A stretch of 44,868 nucleotides of DNA, from positions 1-44,868 of the forward strand of contig CAJEZV010000008.1 in the NCBI GenBank assembly GCA_903995005.1, in the 5' to 3' direction. Every line of letters begins with the position of its first letter. The first letter of the stretch is position 1. The notes beneath the pieces were generated by a model. That model ran no database searches, was not told the DNA's origin, and saw only the letters and a list, made by a program, of their open reading frames with translations. Position numbers and translations under genes: made by a program. The stretch is from an uncultured beta proteobacterium (GTDB lineage Bacteria > Pseudomonadota > Gammaproteobacteria > Burkholderiales > Burkholderiaceae). Of this stretch, positions 10,201 through 17,807 are shown one piece after another.

Positions 10201-10327
10201 ACAGCGTCCGCTAGCTTTGGTGATTGTCGGTGGCATGGTGACAACTACTATATTGACGCTTTTAGTCTTACCAGTAATCTATGGCTGGTTCAGAGGACGT
10301 GCATTAACACCGGCAAGTAATATTTAA
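7250..10327 (+). CDS. CzcA/CusA-family heavy-metal efflux RND permease
   Basis: Inner-membrane proton-driven pump component, 1025 residues, within the normal range of the family. TM1 is at about residues 15-31, followed by the periplasmic porter domain, a block of helices, a second large periplasmic domain, and a final block of helices ending at about 1015. In TM4 (about 390-410) the segment reads AIDFGVIVDSAVILTENVMRHLEE; the DFG-x-IVD pattern is the form associated with CzcA-like divalent-cation exporters, rather than the AIGAMVD form of the copper/silver pump CusA. This supports Zn/Co/Cd/Ni-type substrates, but by inference only. The TTG start at 7250 follows the adaptor's TAA directly, with CAGGAGG at 7239-7245. 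Only 22 bases separate its end from surE and no terminator is seen, so surE may be co-expressed. Confidence 0.94.
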   Translation: MSVFTSFIRGVIEKRVLVIFASIVLLGLGMLSLSKLPIQPYPGVAPLTIQAISQWPGRSTTEVEQQVTIPVENALAGIPGLQAFRSVSLFGLSVVTLKFNDTTDPFKARQTFLANLANVSFPPGVTSSISPDSDATGEIMRYEVRSDYATSTLLKTLQNYEIYKELKQTPGVADVSSFGGKVRQYQVIVSPESLQAKSVSVNQLILALTNANSNAGGGLLPSGEQQFVVRGVGLLKNIADIKEVVITINNGVPIRIGDVARVDIGNAPRLGMFQFNHNPDSVEGIVYLRRGENATEVLARVRNTVDNINKHVLPPGIEVKPFYDRQVLLDITIGTVKHTLFFGISLVLAVLFFFLGNIRAAAVVAAVIPLALCVSFIQMHLWSVPANLISLGAIDFGVIVDSAVILTENVMRHLEEGGKRLNQSIIMATSEVQRAMIYSTGIIIVAYSPLFFMGGVEGIIFKPMAFTMGFALIAAMILSLTFLPAMISLVFGENLHHKPPSFITKILESYKPLLRKWMDRPLTVFSVAVFVLGLTLLSMTRLGTAFLPTLEENNIWLRVTLPNTVDLDYSVKVANQLRETFLKQPEIDKVAAQIGRPDDGTDSTGVFNQEYGLYLKSPDKMPAGSSKKDLIAHLENELNKIPGITYSFSQYIQDNVNEALSGVKGENSVKIYGTDLEVLDQKAHEVIDQLKKVRGVADEGILKELGQPTLNIQIDRERAARYNINVNDIQTVVANAIGGAAVTNLLEDEKTFGIAIRLNEGSRNDVADIGHLLVESPDGIKIPLSMVATVKLIDGPFFIYREAGKRYIAIKFSVRNRDLGSAVEDAQYLVEQNITLPPNYSISWDGQFNQMKQAQKKLMLIVPLALLGIFLLLVSAFGNFHDAFIVMINVPFAAIGGVLALHLAGETLSISAFFGFLSLFGIAIQDGVILISFINKTAATEHGQMKDIMVEGASLRVRPVLMTAALSGLGLLPAALSHSIGSEAQRPLALVIVGGMVTTTILTLLVLPVIYGWFRGRALTPASNI

Positions 10328-10349
10328 GTTAAGAAAGCATTGAATAGTC

Positions 10350-11138
10350 ATGAGTGAACGTCAACCCCATATCTTGGTTTCTAACGATGATGGCTATCTC
10401 GCTCCTGGCTTACTTGCCCTGGTCAATGCTGTGCGTCCATTGGGCCGCATTACGGTGATTGCGCCTGAGCAAAATCATAGCGGGGCATCAAACTCCTTAA
10501 CCTTATCTAGACCGCTTTCGATTCACCGTGTAGCCGGTGGCGAGCGTGATGGATTTTTCTTTATTAATGGCACGCCCACAGATTGCGTACACGTGGCGAT
10601 GACTGGTTTCTTAGATGAAAAGCCTGACTTGGTGATTTCTGGTATTAACCAGGGCGAGAACATGGGTGAGGATGTGCTCTATTCCGGCACAGTGGCCGCA
10701 GCGATTGAAGGAGTGATGTTTGGTGTTCCTGGCATTGCTTTCTCACAAATTGATCGCGGCTGGAACCGCATTGATGATGCCGCTAAAGCTGCACATGATG
10801 TGGTTGCACAAATGTTGATTTCAGCACTCGCTAGAACAGAAGGCACAGCGACATTGCTCAACGTTAATATCCCAAACCGTCCTTATGCAGATTTGTATCG
10901 CTGGCGTGTAACGCGCTTGGGCAATCGCCATCACTCACAGCCGGTGGTAGTACAAGATAGTCCGCGTGGCGATAAGATTTATTGGATTGGTGCTGCAGGA
11001 CACGTTAAAGATAATTCAGATGGTACGGATTTCCATGCAATTGATGAGGGTTGTATTTCGATTACTCCGATGCAATTGGATTTAAGTCATCATGCACGCT
11101 TAGCAGCAATGCGCTCTAGTGGTTGGGATCGCGGTTGA
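10350..11138 (+). CDS. surE: 5'/3'-nucleotidase SurE
   Basis: Divalent-metal-dependent survival-protein phosphatase acting on nucleoside monophosphates and short polyphosphates. The 262 residues begin with the diagnostic [14 protein letters not shown] (metal-binding Asp-Asp) and include [24 protein letters not shown] and [23 protein letters not shown], all core SurE motifs. It opens the surE-pcm-nlpD-exonuclease-rlmD run; its TGA overlaps the following pcm start. Linked in other proteobacteria to stationary-phase survival together with pcm, nlpD and rpoS. Confidence 0.97.
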   Translation: MSERQPHILVSNDDGYLAPGLLALVNAVRPLGRITVIAPEQNHSGASNSLTLSRPLSIHRVAGGERDGFFFINGTPTDCVHVAMTGFLDEKPDLVISGINQGENMGEDVLYSGTVAAAIEGVMFGVPGIAFSQIDRGWNRIDDAAKAAHDVVAQMLISALARTEGTATLLNVNIPNRPYADLYRWRVTRLGNRHHSQPVVVQDSPRGDKIYWIGAAGHVKDNSDGTDFHAIDEGCISITPMQLDLSHHARLAAMRSSGWDRG

Positions 11139-11791
11139 AGGCTCCCACCGAAAGATTCGCGGCCTATCGTCAAGCGCTAGCAGCCAAAGTGCATGCTGGC
11201 GGTGTGAAGCACGGTAAAACTTTAGAAGCCATTGCCACCGTTCCGCGCCATGCATTTATTGATGCTGGTTTGCATGCGCAAGCTTATGAAGATACAGCGC
11301 TTCCGATTGGCCAAGAGCAAACGATTTCTAAACCATCAGTAGTGGCTCGCATGATTGAGTTATTACATAAGCCCAGGCACAAGCTTGGGAAAGTTCTGGA
11401 GATTGGAACGGGTTGCGGTTACCAAGCAGCAGTACTCAGTCTGCTAGCCGATGAGGTCTATTCAATAGAGCGTATGCGACCATTGCATGACATGGCCAGA
11501 GCGAAGCTGCGCCCATTTCGGATTAATAATCTGCGCTTGATCTACGGTGATGGCATCTTGGGTTTGCCCCAAGCCGCACCCTTTGACGGAATCATCTTAG
11601 CGGCAGCGGGTTTAGGTATCCCGGACGCCTTATTAGACCAATTGGCTATTGGAGGGCGCTTGGTTGCCCCGGTCGCCAAAAATGAAAAAGAGCAGCAGCT
11701 CATCATGGTTGAAAGAATGAGCTCCCAGCGCTACCAAAGAACTGTCCTAGACGAGGTCTTTTTTGTACCCTTACAATCAGGGGTAATATGA
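11135..11791 (+). CDS. pcm: Protein-L-isoaspartate O-methyltransferase
   Basis: SAM-dependent enzyme that repairs isoaspartyl damage in proteins. Motif I is [15 protein letters not shown]; upstream is the substrate region with [32 protein letters not shown], typical of PCMT, and downstream [31 protein letters not shown]. Two starts are possible, both TTG: 11123 (222 residues) or 11135, where TTGA overlaps the surE stop codon. I prefer 11135 because this overlap is the usual coupling geometry and the downstream nlpD uses the same arrangement (ATGA). Neither has a strong ribosome binding site. Confidence 0.95.
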   Translation: MKAPTERFAAYRQALAAKVHAGGVKHGKTLEAIATVPRHAFIDAGLHAQAYEDTALPIGQEQTISKPSVVARMIELLHKPRHKLGKVLEIGTGCGYQAAVLSLLADEVYSIERMRPLHDMARAKLRPFRINNLRLIYGDGILGLPQAAPFDGIILAAAGLGIPDALLDQLAIGGRLVAPVAKNEKEQQLIMVERMSSQRYQRTVLDEVFFVPLQSGVI

Positions 11792-12573
11792 AATCTCAGC
11801 CGAATTCAAGACCTACTATGCCTAAAAGTTTTCTCATTGCAATGATGTCTGCAACTCTGGCGCTGACTATCGGTTGTACTACACCTCGTACTAAACCTGC
11901 TAGCGTCACAGATCGCTCTGGCGGGACTATTGCTAATGAGCCAACGCCTCCGGGGTACTACCGAGTTAAAAGAGGGGATACTTTAGCGCGCATTGCCCTT
12001 GATCATGGTCAGGCTCCACGGGATGTAGCGCAGTGGAATAAAACAGAAAATCCAAATTTCAATCCCAATGTGATTGAGATAGGTGATTTGATTTTAATTA
12101 AGCCGCCAGCAAGTGCTAAAGCCGCTAAGTCAGTTGATAAAAAATCTATTGCAAGTAGCGATAAGGCAGATGCTCCAGCTCCCGAATCAGTCAAACCAGA
12201 AGTGGTAGCGGAGCCTGGCATTCGTTTGTCATGGCCTGCCAAAGGCAAGGTCACTGGTGAATTTAACGAAACCAATAAAGGTATTGATATTGCTGGTAAG
12301 GTTGGCGAGCCGGTATTAGCAGCTTCGGATGGCAAAGTGGTTTACGCTGGCAATAGTTTGCGTGGTTACGGTAATTTAGTCATCGTGAAGCATGACAACA
12401 CTTATCTCACTGCTTATGCGCACAACAGCAAGCTTTTGGTTAAAGAGGGCGATAGTGTGCGTAAGGGTCAAAAGATTGCTGAGATGGGTGACACTGATAC
12501 CAATTCCCCTAAGCTCCATTTTGAATTGCGCGTCAACGGTAAGCCAGTCAATCCAACACCGTATCTGCAGTAA
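11788..12573 (+). CDS. nlpD: NlpD-like lipoprotein with LysM and degenerate M23 (LytM) domain
   Basis: Outer-membrane lipoprotein expected to activate a cell-wall amidase during septum splitting. 261 residues: lipoprotein signal with lipobox ending at C30 (LTIGC), one LysM peptidoglycan-binding domain (about 57-104, [14 protein letters not shown]...), a Lys/Ala/Ser-rich linker, then a LytM domain (about 146-258). Of the zinc-binding residues of active M23 peptidases, the first motif reads NKGIDIAG (His absent) and the last reads KLHFELR (one His of HxH absent), so it should be catalytically dead, as in E. coli NlpD. ATGA overlaps the pcm stop; an internal ATG at 11818 would also give a full lipoprotein signal. 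In many relatives the next gene is rpoS; here it is an exonuclease gene. Confidence 0.92.
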   Translation: MKSQPNSRPTMPKSFLIAMMSATLALTIGCTTPRTKPASVTDRSGGTIANEPTPPGYYRVKRGDTLARIALDHGQAPRDVAQWNKTENPNFNPNVIEIGDLILIKPPASAKAAKSVDKKSIASSDKADAPAPESVKPEVVAEPGIRLSWPAKGKVTGEFNETNKGIDIAGKVGEPVLAASDGKVVYAGNSLRGYGNLVIVKHDNTYLTAYAHNSKLLVKEGDSVRKGQKIAEMGDTDTNSPKLHFELRVNGKPVNPTPYLQ

Positions 12574-12590
12574 CGGTTCGGCAAGAGCGT

Positions 12591-13412
12591 ATGGCCACCG
12601 TTCTCGTATTTGATATTGAAACTATTCCTGATGTAGCGGGGATAAGGCGCCTGGAAGAGTATCCAGATTCCATGAGCGATGCCGAAGTAGCGGCTAAAGC
12701 CATGGCTGAGAGAGCGGCCAAAACGGGCAGTGAGTTTCTGCCACTTTTCTTGCAAAAAATTGTGGTCATTTCTTGTGTCATTCGTAGAACGACCAAAGAA
12801 GGCGCGCCACAAATTAAGGTGGGTACCTTAGGTACGCCGCAAGATGACGAGAAGGTATTGATTCAGGCCTTCTTCGATCTCATTGAGAAGTACACCCCCC
12901 AATTGGTTTCTTGGAACGGTAGCGGCTTTGATCTACCCGTACTGCATTACCGTGCGCTGGCCAATCATATTCAAGCACCACGCTACTGGGAGATGGGTGA
13001 GAGCCAAGAGGCTGATAGTCGTGACTTTAAATGGAATAACTACATTAGTCGTTATCACATGCGTCATCTCGACATGATGGATCTTCTGGCCAAATTCAAT
13101 GGCAGAGCCAATGCACCTCTTGATGGCTTAGCAAAGCTCTGCGGCTTTCCAGGCAAGATGGGTATGGATGGTAGTCAAGTATGGCCTGCATATCAGGATG
13201 GCAAGATTGATGACATTCGTCGCTATTGTGAGACCGATGTTGTGAATACTTATCTCATGTATTGCCGCTTTCAATTGCTGCGTGGTGGCTTCTCTTTAGA
13301 TGAATACAAGGAAGAAATTGACTTTGTAAAAGCCTATTTAGATAAAGAGGCTAAAGAGCCTCATGGTAGCCAGTGGCAAGAATATCTCCAAGGTTTTGCA
13401 CCGGATGCGTAG
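12591..13412 (+). CDS. PolB-like 3'-5' exonuclease (RNase H-like fold)
   Basis: Predicted stand-alone nuclease of the family resembling the 3'-5' exonuclease domain of B-family polymerases. Exo I motif FDIETIPD supplies D8 and E10; Exo II is VSWNGSGFDLPVL (residues about 105-117); Exo III is RRYCETDVVNTYLMY with Tyr and Asp in the usual spacing. No polymerase domain is attached; 273 residues is normal for this family. It sits 17 bases after nlpD and overlaps rlmD by eight bases (ATGCGTAG), so it is translationally coupled to an rRNA methyltransferase. Substrate (DNA or RNA) is not settled by the sequence. Its position is where rpoS would be expected in related genomes. Confidence 0.87.
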   Translation: MATVLVFDIETIPDVAGIRRLEEYPDSMSDAEVAAKAMAERAAKTGSEFLPLFLQKIVVISCVIRRTTKEGAPQIKVGTLGTPQDDEKVLIQAFFDLIEKYTPQLVSWNGSGFDLPVLHYRALANHIQAPRYWEMGESQEADSRDFKWNNYISRYHMRHLDMMDLLAKFNGRANAPLDGLAKLCGFPGKMGMDGSQVWPAYQDGKIDDIRRYCETDVVNTYLMYCRFQLLRGGFSLDEYKEEIDFVKAYLDKEAKEPHGSQWQEYLQGFAPDA

Positions 13413-14841
13413 AGGCGATAAGCCAGTCAATATTGAAGTGACTGCGCCAGTAAGAGTTGAAGCCCTCGATTTAGATGCCCAAGGCATTGCTCGCTTGGCG
13501 CCAAACGAAGCAGAACTGATTCAAGGCCAAAGCGGCAAAGTCATTTTTATTCAGGGGGCATTGCCTACTGAGTTGGTCACTTACACCGTTACCAGTGATA
13601 AAGCCCGTTTTAGTAAAGCTAAAGTACGACAGATCCTCAAGCCTGCAGTATTCAGGGCAGATCCCAAGTGCGCAGCCTTTGGCGTCTGTGGCGGCTGCAC
13701 CATGCAGCACCTAGATATCCGTGCCCAGGTGGCAATGAAACAGCGTGTTCTCGAAGATGATCTGCAGCATATTGCTAAGACTAAGCCACAAGAAATTTTG
13801 CGACCGATGGGCGGCCCCACCTGGGAATATCGTCACCGTGCACGCTTAAGTGCGGTAAACCGCTCGATTAAAAAAGGCACAGTACTCATTGGCTTTCATG
13901 AAGGCAAGAGTAGTTATGTGGCCGATATGCTTGCCTGCGAGATTTTGCCCAAGCATGTATCTGATTTATTGCCAGAGTTGCGTAAATTGGTTATGGGTTT
14001 ATCTATCGTAGATCGTATGCCGCAAATAGAGATTGCAGTAGGCGAGCCAGAAGAACCCTTTTCTGAGGATCCCAAGAAAGCAAAACCCGTAACGGCATTG
14101 GTCTTTCGTATTCTGAATCCATTAACTGCAGATGATGAACAACTATTACGTCAATTCGCAGATCAACATCAGGTCTGGATCTGGCTGCAGCCCAAAGGGA
14201 TTGAGACCGTAGTCCCGTTTTACCCAGAGACCGGCAAGCTTTGCTACCGCCTTCCTGAATTTGAAATCGAGATGCCCTTTAAGCCAGCGGATTTCACGCA
14301 AGTCAATCATATGATGAATCGCGCGCTTGTGAGCAGGGCGATTCGTTTGTTAGAGGTCAAAAAATCTGATCGCGTACTCGATTTATTTTGTGGACTTGGT
14401 AACTTCACCTTGCCACTTGCTAGAAAAGCAAACGAAGTGTTGGGCATAGAAGGTTTGGAAACCTTAACGACCCGCGCAAAAGAAAATGCCATACATAACA
14501 ATTTAGCTAATAAAGCTAGTTTCATGAGAAGTGATTTATTTGAAGTCACTCCTGAAACGATTGCATCTTGGGGTAAAGCAGAGCGCTGGCTCATGGACCC
14601 TCCGCGTGAAGGTGCAATGGAAATCTGTAAATCGCTTGCAGACTTGCATACGCACAATAGTGATCTGCTTCCAGAGCGTATTGTGTATGTCTCTTGTAAT
14701 CCCAAGACTTTGGCTAGAGATGTCGAGATTTTGTGCCATCACGCTGGCTACTCACTGAGTAGCGCTGGGATCGTGAACATGTTCCCGCACACCTCCCATG
14801 TGGAATCAATGGCCGTTTTTGACCGTCCAAAGCTACTCTAA
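13405..14841 (+). CDS. rlmD: 23S rRNA (uracil-1939-C5)-methyltransferase RlmD
   Basis: SAM- and Fe-S-dependent methyltransferase acting on 23S rRNA. I start it at the ATG at 13405, overlapping the exonuclease stop by eight bases; a GTG at 13363 would add 14 residues without support. An N-terminal TRAM-like beta-barrel (about 8-75) leads to an iron-sulphur cluster motif with C89, C95 and C98 (CGGC) and a fourth Cys in LACEIL. The methyltransferase domain shows VLDLFCGLGNFTLPLA, DPPREGA and the catalytic Cys in YVSCNPKTLARD. The protein ends MAVFDRP, as is common in the family. Confidence 0.96.
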   Translation: MRRGDKPVNIEVTAPVRVEALDLDAQGIARLAPNEAELIQGQSGKVIFIQGALPTELVTYTVTSDKARFSKAKVRQILKPAVFRADPKCAAFGVCGGCTMQHLDIRAQVAMKQRVLEDDLQHIAKTKPQEILRPMGGPTWEYRHRARLSAVNRSIKKGTVLIGFHEGKSSYVADMLACEILPKHVSDLLPELRKLVMGLSIVDRMPQIEIAVGEPEEPFSEDPKKAKPVTALVFRILNPLTADDEQLLRQFADQHQVWIWLQPKGIETVVPFYPETGKLCYRLPEFEIEMPFKPADFTQVNHMMNRALVSRAIRLLEVKKSDRVLDLFCGLGNFTLPLARKANEVLGIEGLETLTTRAKENAIHNNLANKASFMRSDLFEVTPETIASWGKAERWLMDPPREGAMEICKSLADLHTHNSDLLPERIVYVSCNPKTLARDVEILCHHAGYSLSSAGIVNMFPHTSHVESMAVFDRPKLL

Positions 14842-15003
14842 TTTCCTGATTTAGAACCTTTTCCCAGATTCTTGGCGCCAATTTAGTGCATGAGGCTAAA
14901 TCCCGGTGCAGTGATGATTCTTGCCAGCTTTTTGGAGGGGTAGATTGAAGTTGTGCAGCAATAGATAGCTGTTAACCATGTCATCAAACACTGGGAGTGT
15001 GTC

Positions 15004-15084
15004 ATGAGAGGCTCAGATAGCTTTGCGATCATATTCATTTTGATAGCACTATCGTATGCGGTGAGCATGTTTGTAGCGAACTAA
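15004..15084 (+). CDS. Possible 26-residue single-pass membrane peptide
   Basis: This sits in the 327-base gap between rlmD and the Bax-inhibitor gene (14842-15168), which otherwise contains only the terminator at its right end. ATG at 15004 is preceded by GGGAGTG at a suitable distance and opens MRGSDSFAIIFILIALSYAV followed by SMFVAN and TAA. A short polar start, one hydrophobic helix of about 17 residues and a short tail fit a small inner-membrane peptide. I find no good promoter. Composition alone cannot separate this from a chance ORF; conservation in related genomes would decide. Confidence 0.35.
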   Translation: MRGSDSFAIIFILIALSYAVSMFVAN

Positions 15085-15112
15085 TCGTTCACAGACAAAA
15101 AGCTACGCAATG

Positions 15113-15135
15113 AAAAAGGCGCCCGCAGGCGCCTT
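15113..15135 (-). terminator. Intrinsic terminator of the Bax-inhibitor gene
   Basis: Perfect 8-bp stem AAGGCGCC (15116-15123) / GGCGCCTT (15128-15135) with a CGCA loop. Read on the minus strand the stem runs into TTTTT, so it terminates transcription coming from the gene at 15169-15870. On the plus strand there is no T-run. Confidence 0.85.
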
Positions 15136-15168
15136 AGAGAACATCACACTAAAAAGTTCTTAGTCTTC

Positions 15169-15870
15169 TTACTCTTTATTGCCACCCACAATACCCAAGA
15201 GAGCGAGTAGGTTGGTAAATACGTTGTAGACATCCAAGTAAATCGCTAAAGTAGCCATGATATAGTTTGTCTCGCCGCCATTGATAACGCGTTGTACGTC
15301 AACCAGGATGAAGGCAGAGAAGATTGCAATAGCTAAGACCATTACAGTCAACATCAAAGCGGGTAGCTGCAACCAGATATTGGCCAGCGAAGCAACGATC
15401 AGAAGTAGAACACCAACCATCAGCCATTTGCCCATGCCTGCAAAATCACTTTTGCTCACAGTAGCGATAGTCGCCATCACCGCGAAGATAGCTGCTGTGC
15501 CACCAAAGGACAACATGATTAGGGTTGCACCATTGCTGTAGCTATTGAGCGTAAAGCCTACTAAACGGGACATCATGATGCCCATGAAGAAGGTGAAGCC
15601 TAACAAGAGCAGAACGCCCACACCAGTCTCTTTGTTCTTTTCAATTGCCCAGAAGAAGCCAAAGGCAACTGCCATAAAGACGATGAAGCCGATAAATGGA
15701 CTTCCACCAAAGAGGTCAAGACCCATCGCAACACCAAGCCAGGCACCAATCACTGTTGGAACCATGGATAGGGCTAAGAGGGCATAGGTATTGCGTAGTA
15801 CGCGGTTACGTACCTGAATAGTGCTAATTGAGCCGGTTTGGCCAAAGCCGTAAGAGTTGAGATCACTCAT
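15169..15870 (-). CDS. Bax inhibitor-1/YccA family integral membrane protein
   Basis: Inner-membrane protein of 233 residues with about seven hydrophobic helices (first near NTYALLALSMVPTVIGAWLG, last near the C-terminus), the layout of the BI-1/TMBIM family, some of which are pH-sensitive calcium leak channels or FtsH-associated proteins. The start is the ATG at 15870, preceded by GAAGGAG on the minus strand; a longer frame beginning at 15936 would add 22 residues without family support. Transcribed alone on the minus strand, with a predicted promoter upstream and a strong terminator downstream. Molecular role in this organism is unknown. Confidence 0.92.
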   Translation of the reverse strand: MSDLNSYGFGQTGSISTIQVRNRVLRNTYALLALSMVPTVIGAWLGVAMGLDLFGGSPFIGFIVFMAVAFGFFWAIEKNKETGVGVLLLLGFTFFMGIMMSRLVGFTLNSYSNGATLIMLSFGGTAAIFAVMATIATVSKSDFAGMGKWLMVGVLLLIVASLANIWLQLPALMLTVMVLAIAIFSAFILVDVQRVINGGETNYIMATLAIYLDVYNVFTNLLALLGIVGGNKE

Positions 15871-15925
15871 ATTGACTCCTTCTTTCAAAGTAATTACATG
15901 AGCCCATGGAGGGCTGTTGACAGTA

Positions 15926-15952
15926 AGTATAGACAAAATGCCCCAATTTCAA
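15926..15952 (-). promoter_or_regulatory. Candidate promoter of the Bax-inhibitor gene
   Basis: On the minus strand TTGAAA (15952-15947) and TATACT (15931-15926) are separated by 15 bases, slightly short of the optimum, about 55 bases upstream of the ATG at 15870. Confidence 0.4.
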
Positions 15953-16047
15953 GCCCCCTAATAAAAGACCTACAAAGTCAGGGCTTATGCCCTGTAAATT
16001 CAAGGGCTTAGCCCTACAGACATAGGGGTAAATACGGTCAGGCAATG

Positions 16048-16053
16048 TATAAT
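16048..16053 (+). promoter_or_regulatory. Candidate -10 box of ndk
   Basis: Perfect TATAAT, preceded directly by TG but not in the exact extended -10 spacing; no clear -35 at 17 bases. Transcription would start near 16060, giving a leader of roughly 80 bases that begins with the hairpin at 16063-16106. Confidence 0.5.
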
Positions 16054-16062
16054 TTGGGGGTC

Positions 16063-16106
16063 GCTGAAGCGGGGTGGCTGTTTAAGCCATTTAGACCCCA
16101 TTCAGC
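16063..16106 (+). promoter_or_regulatory. Compact stem-loop in the ndk leader
   Basis: Nested pairing: GCTGAA (16063-16068) with TTCAGC (16101-16106); GGGGT (16071-16075) with ACCCC (16095-16099); GGCT (16076-16079) with AGCC (16085-16088) around a GTTTA loop. An alternative pairing GGGGTC (16057-16062) / GACCCC (16094-16099) competes for the same right arm. No T-run follows, so not a simple terminator. It ends 32 bases before the ndk ATG and leaves the ribosome site free. Confidence 0.55.
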
Positions 16107-16138
16107 AAATATCTTTGAATTTACTATTGGAGTCTTGC

Positions 16139-16564
16139 ATGGCAATTGAACGCACCCTTTCTATTATCAAACCTGATGCTGTCGCTAAAAACGTCATCGG
16201 CAAAATTTATGACCGTTTTGAATCTGCTGGTTTGAAGATTGTTGCTTCCAGAATGGCGCACCTCTCACAAGTTGAGGCTGAGCAGTTCTACGGCGTTCAC
16301 AAGGATCGTCCTTTCTTCAAAGATTTGGTGAACTTCATGATTTCTGGTCCTGTCATGATTCAAGTATTGCAAGGCGAAGGCGCGATTGCTAAGAATCGTG
16401 ATTTGATGGGCGCTACCGATCCTAAGAAGGCAGAGAAAGGCACAATCCGTGCTGATTTTGCTGACAGTATTGATGCAAATGCTGTTCATGGTTCTGATGC
16501 TCCTGAAACAGCTGCTGTGGAAGTTGCCTTCTTCTTCCCTGGCATGAATGTTTTTAATCGCTAA
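16139..16564 (+). CDS. ndk: Nucleoside diphosphate kinase
   Basis: Transfers the terminal phosphate of ATP to other nucleoside diphosphates. The ATG at 16139 is chosen because it gives the canonical [15 protein letters not shown] and follows TTGGAGTC at normal spacing; an upstream in-frame ATG at 16115 would add eight unsupported residues. 141 residues, the usual length. Active-site His117 lies in [15 protein letters not shown] (11-13) and the nucleotide-binding loop residues are intact. First gene of the ndk-rlmN-ispG-hisS housekeeping run. A 7-bp inverted repeat GCTAATC/GATTAGC overlaps its stop (16560-16584) without a T-run. Confidence 0.98.
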   Translation: MAIERTLSIIKPDAVAKNVIGKIYDRFESAGLKIVASRMAHLSQVEAEQFYGVHKDRPFFKDLVNFMISGPVMIQVLQGEGAIAKNRDLMGATDPKKAEKGTIRADFADSIDANAVHGSDAPETAAVEVAFFFPGMNVFNR

Positions 16565-16606
16565 TCACTGATTAATCGATTAGCTATTTATTCATAAGTA
16601 GGCGTA

Positions 16607-17794
16607 TTGACCTCCCCGCGCGTAAATCTCTTAGATTTTGACGCTGACCAAATGGCAGCGTATGTCGCGGGGTTGAATGAAAAGCCCTTTAGGGCAAAGC
16701 AGCTCATGCAGTGGATACACCAACGGGGTATATCCGACATCAATGACATGAGTGATTTAGCAAAAAGCTTTAGAGCAACATTGCTAGATAAAGCAGAAGT
16801 ACTCTCCCTTCCCATCATTAAAGATGAACACGCTGCAGACGGCACACGTAAGTGGCTATTGGATGTGGGCGCTGGTAACGCAGTTGAGTCTGTGTTTATT
16901 CCTGAAGATGATCGAGGTACCTTGTGTATCTCTTCTCAAGCAGGATGCGCAGTCAATTGCCGCTTTTGCTCTACAGGCCATCAAGGCTTCTCGCGCAATC
17001 TCACTTCCGGTGAAATCATTGGACAACTCTGGTTTGCAGAGCATCTATTGCGCAATGATCCAGAAGCTGTCCGCAGAATTGAAAAATATCCAACCCCGGG
17101 CTGGGAGCACACTGGTCGCGTCATCTCGAATGTGGTCATGATGGGAATGGGCGAGCCCTTACTCAACTATGACAATGTAGTCTCAGCATTGCGTTTAATG
17201 CTGGATGACAGAGCCTATGGTTTATCGCGTCGACGTGTCACCGTTTCTACATCGGGTGTAGTGCCAATGATTGATCGACTCGCACAAGATTGTCCAGTTG
17301 CGTTGGCAGTGTCATTGCATGCGCCCAACGATCAGTTGCGTGATCAGCTGGTGCCGCTGAATCAAAAGTACCCATTACATGAATTACTCGATGCCTGTGA
17401 GCGTTACTTGCCATTTGCGCCAAGAGACTTCCTCACTTTTGAATACTGCATGCTCGATGGCGTGAACGATTCCGACATTCAAGCAAAAGAATTGGTGCGC
17501 TTACTGAAGAACATTAAGTGCAAAGTTAACCTGATTCCATTTAATCCGTTTCCGGAGTCTGGCCTAAAGCGCTCGTCAGCCCAGCGGGTAAACGCTTTTG
17601 CTAGCATTCTCTTGGATGCGGGCATGGTGGCGACTGTGCGCAAGACTCGTGGTGATGATATTGCTGCTGCCTGTGGGCAGTTAGCAGGTGATGTTGTTGA
17701 TCGCACTCGAGTGCGTGAACGTGCAGTACACGATGCAGACATCATTACAGAATCACAAGAGCAGCCAATCGAATGGCTCAAAAAGTTAAATTAA
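16607..17794 (+). CDS. rlmN: Dual-specificity RNA methyltransferase RlmN
   Basis: Radical-SAM enzyme that methylates C2 of adenosine 2503 in 23S rRNA and A37 of some tRNAs. 395 residues starting at TTG 16607 ([12 protein letters not shown]), with AGTAGG a few bases upstream. The radical-SAM cluster is CxxxCxxC at C114, C118 and C121 ([12 protein letters not shown]). [13 protein letters not shown] and [18 protein letters not shown] are further RlmN signatures, and a C-terminal Cys lies in DIAAACGQL, matching the second catalytic cysteine. The C-terminal tail after the core is longer than in E. coli. In many betaproteobacteria pilF/pilW and rodZ follow; here ispG follows after 13 bases. Confidence 0.97.
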   Translation: MTSPRVNLLDFDADQMAAYVAGLNEKPFRAKQLMQWIHQRGISDINDMSDLAKSFRATLLDKAEVLSLPIIKDEHAADGTRKWLLDVGAGNAVESVFIPEDDRGTLCISSQAGCAVNCRFCSTGHQGFSRNLTSGEIIGQLWFAEHLLRNDPEAVRRIEKYPTPGWEHTGRVISNVVMMGMGEPLLNYDNVVSALRLMLDDRAYGLSRRRVTVSTSGVVPMIDRLAQDCPVALAVSLHAPNDQLRDQLVPLNQKYPLHELLDACERYLPFAPRDFLTFEYCMLDGVNDSDIQAKELVRLLKNIKCKVNLIPFNPFPESGLKRSSAQRVNAFASILLDAGMVATVRKTRGDDIAAACGQLAGDVVDRTRVRERAVHDADIITESQEQPIEWLKKLN

Positions 17795-17807
17795 GGACTA
17801 GATCCCT

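Noticed and set aside
14883-15068. Minus-strand ORF in the rlmD/Bax-inhibitor gap
   Set aside because: Low-complexity Met/Thr/Ile content, no ribosome site, and it would be antisense to the better-supported short membrane peptide.
16055-16110. tRNA or known riboswitch in the ndk leader
   Set aside because: The hairpin has no cloverleaf arms, no T-loop consensus, and no motif of a riboswitch class that I recognise.
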